This document shows positions 1 through 9,100 of a DNA stretch of 64,000 nucleotides, one piece after another. The position numbers were made by a program, and so were the translations under genes. The stretch spans positions 13,605,633-13,669,632 of the forward strand of contig OZ037769.1 in assembly GCA_964035545.1 (NCBI GenBank), in the 5' to 3' direction. Under the pieces are notes generated by a model. The model ran no database searches. It saw nothing but the letters and a program-made list of their open reading frames with translations, and was not told the DNA's origin. The stretch is from Bugula neritina. Its lineage: Eukaryota > Bryozoa > Gymnolaemata > Cheilostomatida > Bugulidae. Each line of letters starts with the position of its first letter. The first letter of the stretch is position 1.

Positions 1-136
1 TCGAGCACGTTCTGTCTTTTCACGATAGCTGAAATAATATCACAAATCAACATAAAACAACTTGTGTTTATATTGGCTTAAAGAAATGTTTAAACGCGAG
101 TCGCCTCAATTAATTATAAATAAATTACTTATATAA
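1..136 (+). promoter_or_regulatory. AT-rich leader upstream of the two paralogous ORFs
   Basis: The 136 bases before the first ORF have no long ORF. The last ~30 bases are almost pure A/T and lead directly into the start codon at 137, which would suit a simple late-type viral or TATA-like promoter. That reading is inference. The window edge cuts this element, so any further genes of the same unit would lie to the left. Confidence 0.25.
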
Positions 137-655
137 ATGACTTCAGTTTATATTTTTGGAAATTCGGCTAAAGCCACTATAATAAATGAAAAACCGTATA
201 TTACGAATATTATAATTCCGTCGGAATTTACTTATTATAATGATGGATTCGCCGCTACGTTAATTAAAGATTTTTTAGTCGATGAACCAATTGAAATAAC
301 GAATATATTAGTACAATTTTACAGCGAACAGGCTCATAATACTAAAGAACTTTATTGGACTGATAAACGAGTAAGTTTGCAAATTAGAAATAGCGCTGAA
401 ACATTTAGTAAAGACAATGAACATATTTCTTACGATATAAGCGGTAATGAACATAATGTTCCGTTTAGCGAAATAAACGCTAATAAAATTATTGAAGCTA
501 ATAAAAACTTTAAATTAACAATGGCGTTATCAAAAACTTATCCTAGTTATAAACCTAGCGAAGTAATTTTAACCGATACTACTACTAGTGAAATAACCGT
601 CGCGGCATTACCTTTTCATTACGTATTAGTAAAACTTTATTATAATTATAAATGA
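137..655 (+). CDS. Intronless hypothetical protein, upstream member of a bicistronic paralogous pair
   Basis: This is a 172-residue ORF with no intron. I do not recognise the family. It has no signal peptide and no membrane segment. It alternates hydrophobic and polar residues, as in a beta-rich fold. It is clearly paralogous to the next ORF. Shared blocks are TKELYWT (both proteins), IRNS, SG-x-EHNV, a Lys-Ile/Ala-Asn stretch and the C-terminal VALPF-x-YV-xx-KLYYN. The stop codon overlaps the start of the next ORF (ATGA at 652-655), an arrangement usual in viruses and bacteria and unusual for animal genes. The ORF is AT-rich but contains many CpG steps, unlike the surrounding host exons. A viral or virus-like-transposon structural protein is a possibility, not a demonstrated identity. 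Confidence 0.7.
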   Translation: MTSVYIFGNSAKATIINEKPYITNIIIPSEFTYYNDGFAATLIKDFLVDEPIEITNILVQFYSEQAHNTKELYWTDKRVSLQIRNSAETFSKDNEHISYDISGNEHNVPFSEINANKIIEANKNFKLTMALSKTYPSYKPSEVILTDTTTSEITVAALPFHYVLVKLYYNYK

Positions 656-1164
656 ATCTTTATAAATTTAGTAAAGTAGATATAACGACTAATAAAGCGT
701 ATATTTCGGGTACTATACCTATAAATGAATTTTATTATTACGAAAATATTAATAAATTTACAATAGATTTAATTAACGATTGTTTAGTTGATAAACCTAT
801 TAAAATAATACAATTTTATGGTGAGAGTATGCCGTGGATAAAAACTAAAGAATTATATTGGACTAATAAAAAATTAGGTTTACATATTCGTAATAGTGAA
901 AATCCATTTGATGAATCTAAAGAAAATTTATTTTATACTATTAGCGGTGCTGAACATAACGTTTCGTATAGTAAAATAAATATTAATAAAATCGTTAACG
1001 CTAATAATAATTTTTCATTTACAATAGCTCTTTCGAGTGATTATACTAGTCATAAACCCAATGACGTAGTTTTAACCGATATTCCTAATGACGAATATCC
1101 TATTGTAGCGTTACCTTTTATCTACGTATATTTTAAACTTTATTATAATAGTATTAATGAATAG
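652..1164 (+). CDS. Intronless hypothetical protein, downstream member of the paralogous pair
   Basis: This 170-residue ORF starts inside the stop codon of the previous one. It aligns with that protein along nearly its whole length: an N-terminal YY followed by a D-x-LVD-x-PI block, TKELYWT, IRNSE, SG-x-EHNV, an NKI-V-NA-N block and VALPF-x-YV near the C-terminus. This indicates a tandem duplication inside one transcription unit. The reading frame is intact in both copies, which argues for recent acquisition or continued selection. No known domain or catalytic motif is visible. The stop is at 1162-1164. An extremely A/T-rich tract follows, then the large palindrome at 1319-1430. Confidence 0.7.
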   Translation: MNLYKFSKVDITTNKAYISGTIPINEFYYYENINKFTIDLINDCLVDKPIKIIQFYGESMPWIKTKELYWTNKKLGLHIRNSENPFDESKENLFYTISGAEHNVSYSKININKIVNANNNFSFTIALSSDYTSHKPNDVVLTDIPNDEYPIVALPFIYVYFKLYYNSINE

Positions 1165-1318
1165 CTAATTTTAGTATTGCTTAAAAAACGCTTTTTTTTA
1201 AAAAAATATTTTTTCTTATTTTTAAAAAATATTTTTTTTTCTAAAAAAATTTATAATATTACTTTACTTTAATAAAAATTTATAATATTACACTACTTTT
1301 AATAAAACTTATTAGAGA
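1165..1318. repeat. A/T homopolymer tract with an 18-bp direct repeat
   Basis: Runs of A and T alternate here. An 18-bp motif occurs at 1245-1262 and again at 1274-1291, 29 bp apart. The tract sits between the second ORF and the palindrome and could contain the 3' end signals of the bicistron. Confidence 0.6.
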
Positions 1319-1430
1319 GTAGTAGCGAATCGACCAATCCCAAATACTTCTACCCTCCATGGCTCCTCGCAACAAGTTGCGAGTCCCCATGGAGGGTAGA
1401 AGTATTTGGGATTGGTCGATTCGCTACTAC
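1319..1430. repeat. Perfect long palindrome / foldback hairpin
   Basis: Positions 1319-1362 are exactly the reverse complement of 1387-1430, giving a 44-bp stem with no mismatch. The 24-base centre contains a second perfect 8-bp stem (1366-1373 with 1376-1383) closed by AA, separated from the main stem by a 3+3 internal loop. The arms are richer in GC than the flanks. This shape resembles terminal hairpins of linear ssDNA viruses or foldback elements. No clear target-site duplication flanks it. Confidence 0.9.
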
Positions 1431-4355
1431 TTCTGAAATATTAAACAATCTCTATAATTGTAAAATGCTAACCTAATGATTCAGTATTTGATTAATTTTA
1501 TTCTAGATATTTTACTCTTCTTACTTATCTTTGCAGAGGCTAGATTTTCAAACATAATTTTGTTTGAAATAGGATAATAATAGAAGTCTGAAAAAATATA
1601 ATACAATGATAGAAATATATTAGCATAAGTCAATTTATTGTTATTACTTTTATATGAAGTGGCTTGCGATAATTTATTGAAAACTGGTAGCTATATACGT
1701 TAAACAAAACAGCAGTATAGAGACAGTTTGATTGTCAAGATTTTGTATAATATAAAAATTAGTAATTATAATTTTATATTTATTATAAAATTATTGTATA
1801 TTTTATATTGCAGTGTTATATTTTTGATATATCACAGTTATGTTTTCTATATAGGAATAATATTATTGTATACAGCTTCATATTATATTGTGGAAGAAAA
1901 TTTTATAGCATTGCGGTCTCATATGTTGAAGTATCATTGTCGTGTAATATGTTTATATTTGTATGGAATGTAGGCATTGCTGTACTACCTTAATTCACAC
2001 AATGCTAAAACTGAGTTTGCCAAAATGTTTGTTTACTGAAATAATGAGTTATGTATTACGTACTTTGTTGAATTTAAAATTTAGTATAAAAAAACTATAT
2101 ATGATAATTTTTAATTGTTTTGTATAGTTGCTATAAATGTATTTGAGTCACTCCTACTCAGCTCAGTTGGATATGGCACAGTCCAGTTTATTTAGTACAA
2201 ACTGAATTTGAGTTTGTCAGTTTATATATTGCCTGTTTTTACATGTTTGTGATTGACTATACAGACTCAAAATGATTTTAATTAATGTAAAACTATCTCA
2301 AAATTAATAAACTTTTCATATTTGGCTGGGAACAACAGTACAATATTGTATAAACTCATTAAAAAGTTCGTTTTTTTAGCTAATTTCCTATATAAGACAA
2401 TTCAAAATGAGTGGTTTTGACATCTTTCAGGATTTATAAGTTTTACAATTCTAAATCAAGTTATATTTTATTTACATATAACGAAAGAAAAATATTTTAT
2501 CTTCACAATGATGTTTTATTTGCAGGGGTCACGTACAGATTTAGTTCAGAAATGATGTTTTAAGTAACACAAGCGTCAAATTTCTTACCTAATCGAACTG
2601 CATCGTACTTACTCACGCCATTACTGATTACATGCTTGCGGAGTTGTCCGTCTATAACTAAATTTATTTTCGAAATGCTTTCCTATTTTCAAAGAAATAT
2701 CTCAAATAAAATGGCCGATGTTGATTTGTTTTTTAATTTTATTAATATTTCAAAGAAATATTTTGAAAAATACTTGTCTTATTATAAAAAAATAAAACTT
2801 ATTCAATTTTATCAATTGAATTTGCTCTTTAATTTTTTTTCGGAATTAGTCTTGTCAATAGCCCGCGAAATATTAATTCTAACTTGATGAAATATCGTTT
2901 CGTTCTGCTGCTTAAACTTCTTAATAAGAAAGTTTTGGTATATAAGTTTACTTCTTTTCAACCAATATTGTGTTTGCTGTTGGATAACTTTTGATCATTG
3001 TTGGTAAGTAGCAAATTATTACACTATTGGGCTTATTACAAAATTTAGAGTCATTGTGAATATGAAATTAATGGGAAGATATAGCTGCAAGCACGAGCAC
3101 TGGTAGTAGTTGTAGTAGTATTTATACTCATTATAACTAGAAGTATAACTATTATTATGGGAGTTTTGATATGTTATAATAATTGATATAACTGATAATC
3201 AATAATAACTAATGATTTTATCAGTACGAGTTAGAGTATTGCTGGTACTTGTTGTAATTTCGAGTTTATTCACTTTCATTTTGTCAACAATATGAATATT
3301 ATTCTAAATATTATAATTACATACAAATTCAATAAAATTATATATCATCATAGAATAAATGTTTTATAGGTAATTCTTTTGAATTTAGTATATTTTGCAG
3401 TTTTTATTTAATATATAGTATATTTTGCAAGTTTTATTTAATTGAGTCGTACTTTAAATAGCAATATGAATTTGATTAGAAATAATCAATGTAAATTGTT
3501 AGCCACCTTCTTTTAGTTTTTAATCCTACAACAATAATAATATTAATATAAAAGTTTCAAGTAATTCGCTTGAATTTAGTATATTTTTTTCAGTTTTTGT
3601 TTAATTGAGCTGTACTTCAAATATCAATACGAATGTGATTAGAATTAGTCAATGATAATTGTTAGCCACATTATTTTAGTTTTTAACCCCGAAAACGTGC
3701 AATGACACTTACTTTCAGCTTTGTATTTGTATTGGTATAATTATTTAATATACTTGAAGACTGTCAATATTAAGCGCAAACTAATAACTATAAATTATAT
3801 TAACTATCTTATTGAATAATTATGATTTTAGATTTGACTTTGTTATTAATGATTATTTTACTATATCACTCACTTGATATTTTTCTAATGAAGCTTGAAA
3901 CAACACGGTTTTGTATTTTCATGTGTTCGAAATTTGATCTGTCATGAGTATTGTGCTGAAACTAATACTTTATTTTATTTTTTTTCTAACTCAGTTTGGT
4001 TATACTTCAAATGTGATTGTGAAAAAATAAAGGCTTGCTCATAGTTATTTGTCAAAATAAAATTGTAATATGATGTATTAGGATGCAAATATAAAAAAAT
4101 ATCTTTTCAATTAGAATTTGAATGTAATCTCAATTACTGACAACTATCAGCAACCAACTATAAAACTTAGAATATTTTATTATAGTATTATAAAATCTTG
4201 GTAGATTTTAATTGAAATTTAAATTTAAAATATCCATGAGTAATATGTTAAACTACTAACTAAGGTAGTGCGCCATCACTTTGCTAGAATTTCTTTGTAG
4301 TATAACATAGTTCATCAGTGACTGTATACTTTATACTATAATTTCAGCCTTTAAA
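1431..4355. other. Gene-poor A/T-rich DNA with a diverged tandem duplication
   Basis: No convincing coding exon was found on either strand. Short ORFs at 1728-1993 and 2636-2887 have low-complexity A/T-driven composition. Two diverged copies of a ~190-bp block start near 3367 and 3556 and share a TTGAATTTAGTATATTTT core and a TTGTTAGCCAC segment. A third partial copy lies near 3975-4020. Around 3100-3240 there is degenerate TAGT/ACTA-type low complexity. Confidence 0.55.
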
Positions 4356-4593
4356 ATGGGTCCTAAAACTAGATCTGCTGCTATTTCAAAAGCGCAATAC
4401 CTGAGAGAATATCGAGGTAAGTACTGTTTTTAGGCTTGTTTATATTGCTTTTGTGCATAAAAATAAATTACTTTTTGTATGATTGTAGATTATTTTGGCT
4501 AATCCTGAGATTTTCAGTGCAGACAGTGAATGCAGTGACAGTGAGTTGGATGATGTGTTGGCAGAGTTTGATGATCCATGGGATGTTCTGTAG
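4356..4593 (+). CDS. Possible small two-exon gene encoding a 43-residue acidic-tailed protein
   Basis: The ATG at 4356 opens a 61-base exon ending at 4416 before GTAAGT. It encodes a basic start (MGPKTRSAAISKAQYLREYR). Joining it to an acceptor at 4521-4522 gives exon 4523-4593, which adds an acidic segment (DSECSDSELDDVLAEFDD, then PWDVL) and stops at TAG 4591-4593. The frame closes exactly (132 bases). An AATAAA lies at 4644-4649, about 50 bases after the stop. A better-looking acceptor at 4489 leads to an immediate stop, so the splice choice is uncertain. The family is not recognised. It could be a remnant 5' exon of a DNA transposon or a genuine small protein. Confidence 0.35.
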
Positions 4594-4643
4594 TGCAAGA
4601 AACACTGATTTAGTTTGTTCATTTATTGTTTATTTTATGTTGA

Positions 4644-4649
4644 AATAAA
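4644..4649 (+). terminator. Candidate polyadenylation signal AATAAA
   Basis: AATAAA lies 50 bases after the stop codon of the small putative gene and is followed by a T/G-rich stretch, as expected for a cleavage site. It supports a short plus-strand transcript. Confidence 0.4.
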
Positions 4650-4899
4650 GTTTATTTTTAGTGGTTACAATAGGGCTCCTGGTGAGCCTTCCACTTGAAA
4701 AAAAGGTAACGCGCCTTTGTGCCTACCCCTAGGGTGGTGCGGAAATGGTACTTTTGCGAAAATTCCAGTTGTGCTTATACCAACAACAAAATATGACAAG
4801 ATGCTCGCATGGTTTTAATCAAAGCATGAAATTAAACATTTTAAAATCACAGTCTTATATGAGGTCATTCAAGTTTCATGAAACTCTTCTTTATCTTGC

Positions 4900-5340
4900 G
4901 ACAGCGACGTTGCGTCATGCATATGAAAGACCCCCATGGTAAATAACCCTACATATTAGGGTACAGCAAATCCAAACACCTTAACAGGATGTAATTCTGT
5001 GCATTTCCATACTTAAATACAAGAATATATGACATAAAAAAACCTAAATATTTAATTAATTACGTTACGTCATGTATATGACTGACCCCCATTCAATTGA
5101 AATTTAGTAGTATATTTGAATTCAGCATAAAAAATAACCCCTATCAAGCTGAAAAGTAAACTTCCCGACAAAAGGTATAAAATATAAGGCATCAACAACA
5201 ATATTGTGTCTTTTCATTACGTTGCGTCATAGTCATGCTTGACCCCCTCTAATCAAAATTTAACTTGCATATTCAGATTCAGCACGTAAAAATACCCCAT
5301 GTAGGCTGTTTAAAAAAATATAGACTCAAATATAATTTTC
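4900..5340 (+). repeat. Diverged ~156-bp tandem repeat, about three copies
   Basis: A motif of the form CGTT[A/G]CGTCAT, then ATG and a GACCCCC run, occurs at 4907-4936, 5063-5091 and 5219-5248, about 156 bases apart. Each copy is followed by a shared TTCAGCA-AAATA-CCCC-type block. The copies are too diverged to be recent. No function is evident. Confidence 0.6.
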
Positions 5341-6134
5341 ACTATTTTTTTGTGTGTTTGTACTAAATAAAGTGGACTGAGCCATATATAGTAGCACTTT
5401 GTATTTGTAGGTATTCCTTATAGCAATTGGCCAGACATATAGCATTATATATAATTATAACACCGCAGTTCCTTAATGTAAATGTAAAAAATAGCTAAAA
5501 AGTGCTAAAATCGCTAAATAAATGATAATTTAGCAATTGTATATGATTAATAATCATTTTATTCATACTAGAAAAGATAGAATGCTCACACTAGTAAACT
5601 AGTTGCAAAGTAAAAGAACATATCAATAAGAAAATAAATTTTGTTTTTAACAAACACTATACTATAAAGTATAAACACAACTAAATTTGAAGAGTTTCAA
5701 TGTATACGAGTTTGAAAAAGGCAGATCTAATATAGAGTTGCAAAGATTGTACACACTAGTCATACTGATTCCTGCAATTATTTTACAGTATCAAGTTATA
5801 AAAAACTACATTTGTTTAATATTCTTGTGAGCTGCATACACTTAAAAAACATTGGAACATTAAACTAGAAAATATGCAATAGTATAATATAGTAAAAAAT
5901 TGATGAACATTTTTTAGGCAATTCTTTATCAAAAGCAAAAAAAAATTGTTGAATAACAAATTATAGAAGGTTCTCAAAAGAGTTAAATCTTTTAAAATTT
6001 ATCATTTACAACATGCAATTGTTGGGATAATCACCATAACGTTTCTTATAACAAAAGTTTTTGCAGGATGGGTTCTGCTGTTCATGCATCTTTGTTAGTT
6101 TAGTCCTACAATGTAATTTAAAAACAAAATAATT
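5341..6134. other. Non-coding DNA downstream of the BTB gene
   Basis: A/T-rich sequence without coding exons. It should hold the 3' UTR and poly(A) site of the minus-strand BTB gene, but no clear AATAAA on the minus strand was located. Confidence 0.5.
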
Positions 6135-9100
6135 TTACAAAGAAAGCTGATCATTTGATGTCAGCGAACATTTTGAATCTGAGCCTAGCTGCAGGTGGAA
6201 GAATTCATTCATAATAAATGCTGCATTAATAAAGCATGCCACTAATTTTTTACCACTAGCAAACAGTTGGCTATCTTTCCTATAACCAGGTAATGTTTGT
6301 GGTTAGCATCAAAATTGTTAAGGGGATTTTGAGAACTTTTTAAAGCCTGAAGTATGAAAATGACATGTTAGGGCAGAAATTCAGGGTTATTCTATTCGTT
6401 ATAGTTTGGATGTGGCAATTAGTTTTAAATAACATTCAATTGATCACAATTTTCAACTCTGTGTGGTTTTCCTTAATTGTCTTCTTCCTAGTCTCCTAAC
6501 CTAATAAAGGTGATTGGATGGACTGAATGCAGCAGAACCTACTGAAATTATAATCAGTTATAAAGTTTTACTAATTGGTGGTAAAAATTATTTTATGTTT
6601 AGTATTATAAACCAACAATTAGTGAATTATAACATGTGCCTTACGTTATATTGTTATATTTTATATTGTGTAACTCCAACATACTTGGACACTATAATAT
6701 TAATATATATACTTACATTAAAACTTCAATGAAATGCTTTGACTCAAGAGATGAGTTTTTTGGATTAGACCACTCTTTTCTTAAATCTACAGAGCAAACT
6801 CGAGTTGCACAGTCGCTTATAGCAGCATACAACAGGTCTGGTACGTTATACATAGCTCCCAGTGTGACATACTCTAATCTTGGTCTATAGAATTTCATCA
6901 GGACAGAAACACAATGCTCTTTCAAACGCTTCAACATGTATTCATCTGCAAGCTTTAGAACTTCCACTGCATCTTCATCTACTCAGTTTTAGAACAAATT
7001 GAAATAGGATAATAAGTGTGGGTGTGTGTGCATATACACAGATACCTCTGTGGTATACAAAATTTCAGGAGCAAAGATTTTAAAGATATTGCTGAGCACA
7101 TTGATGACTGTAACCAATGAAGTCAAAATGCCAACTCAAATTAATCTTGCAACGAAGGCAAGATTTTAACCTAATTTTTTTTCTCCAGACCAAAAAAGCT
7201 TTGATATTCTAGTTCATAATAGTAAAAAAGTAAAGCTAGGAAAAACTTCAATCAATGAAAAGGTTTTAGAGAAAATAGAGGCTCGTTGAACCGCACATGA
7301 TCTAAATTCTTTTCTTTGAATTTTTGCACCTTCTTACTTCTTTTACAATATAAGAGCTTAAATGAATTACGACATTTTGTAAAGTCTATGAAATCGAAGC
7401 AGAAGTCTTTAGGTAAAAAATAGTATTTTGTGAATAAAAAGAGAACGAACTAAACATTTATTTTTTCATAAAAATGTGCACAGTTTGATTTCAAGTTTAA
7501 ATAGCGTGTCAAGTAAATTTAGGCATGTATTTTGAACATGATTTCAAAGCTGGGTAATAACTTAAAGTTGCAGAAATATTTCATTCACAGCAGATTATAG
7601 CAATAATTTATAGCATGACAGTGTGGGGCTAGTTGAACCACATTGAAAATAAGGCAAATTGAAATAGTTACAATAATCTGCCCCTATAATATTTATTTTC
7701 AACATATATTTGTTATAATTGGGTACACCATCTGTTTTTAATTGAAATTTTTCTCAGTCATTATATAAATACAAACATAGAACAAATAAAATGTAGGTCA
7801 ACAATGGGCAATAAACTTCTTCAAAAACTAAATTTTGGTTCAAATAGCCTCACCATATTTTACTTTCATAATTAGAAATTGAAAAATTCGGCGAATATTA
7901 ATAACAACATTTGGGCTATTTTACCTATGGCTCCAGGTTAGCCCTATATCTCGTGCCCTGAGTGTGTCAAAAAGACGCAGGCTAAGGAAATTAGTAGTAA
8001 ACCCAGTGTCTACCAGGAATTTTGCAGCTTTGCCGGCAAGCTTGCCTGGCAGGAAATAACTGCTTCCATATAGCTGGATGCTCCCTGAGCAACTCGTCTT
8101 TAGAGGCGACACCTCATGAGCATGCAGTTTGGGATGCACCTGCTCTTTCTGATTGCGAGAGGGTTCTGAGCTCTCATGGGCAGCCAAAGAAAGTTTTGGT
8201 CTTGCTCCCACTCCTCGAACACTCCTTCTTCCTGCAATCTCTTAAAGCAATTTCGGAGTGGCCAAGCCGAAGGTTTCAGCAAACCTTGCGGTCTGCTAAC
8301 TCTCCTTAGGACTTGCCACTCCAACAAAAGCAGCCTCCTCATTCTGTTGAGCTTGAGCCTTGGCTTTTGTGTTCCGGAGGTTTAAGCCAAAGCCCACGGT
8401 TGGCGGATTTTACTGTGGGCAACCAATGTTTAGTTGTTTCCTCCCTAAGTGGAGACAGCTCCTAAGGAGAGTTCCTCCACTACCACACCCCCAACAAGGA
8501 GGGAGGCATCTGCCGGCAGCCGAACAAGCAACTTGACTGCCGGTTGTTTCCTGCAGACGCCTAATTTTGGTCAGCAGCTCCCTGACAAAACTTGTAGTCA
8601 AGTTTGTTTTATTAACTGTTGATGCCGCCGTGGCCATGTGAACTGCTGCTGCAGCAGCCTTTCATGGTGGCGGTCTGTCATCGGCCTCGGCTTGCTGCGC
8701 ATTCACCCCAGGCCGACATGCACCATCGATGTGAAAATAGCTATTTCTAAGTCAAAGAGTCCTCTTCATCACTTCAACTTTGGCTACCAGCAAATGCTTT
8801 TCAAGTCGATATTGTTGACCGACTGGAGAAACGCCTCTAATGCCAAACCAGTTGCGTGTTCTCTCAAGGACATCTTAAGAGCTTAAGTCCTTGTAGCTGC
8901 ACACGCGTATCTCAATGCCTCGAAGGTACTGCCGACATTCAGGTTTGGCCGTTCTTGTCAAACATAATTTAGCTGTATCAGAGTGACACTGGCCAGTCAT
9001 CTACAGATGACTACCACATCATTGAACTCAGCGATAAATTGCTCCACATCTTCTTCTCCGAAGAGGATGGGAGCCTACAAGTTTATGTTTCTGAAAGACG

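Noticed and set aside
1319-1430. Palindrome as a bacterial-type transcription terminator
   Set aside because: The stem is far too long, no T-run follows it, and the surrounding DNA is animal.
1728-2887. Short ORFs rich in Ile, Leu, Tyr and Phe
   Set aside because: Composition follows the A/T-rich DNA; no splice or family evidence.
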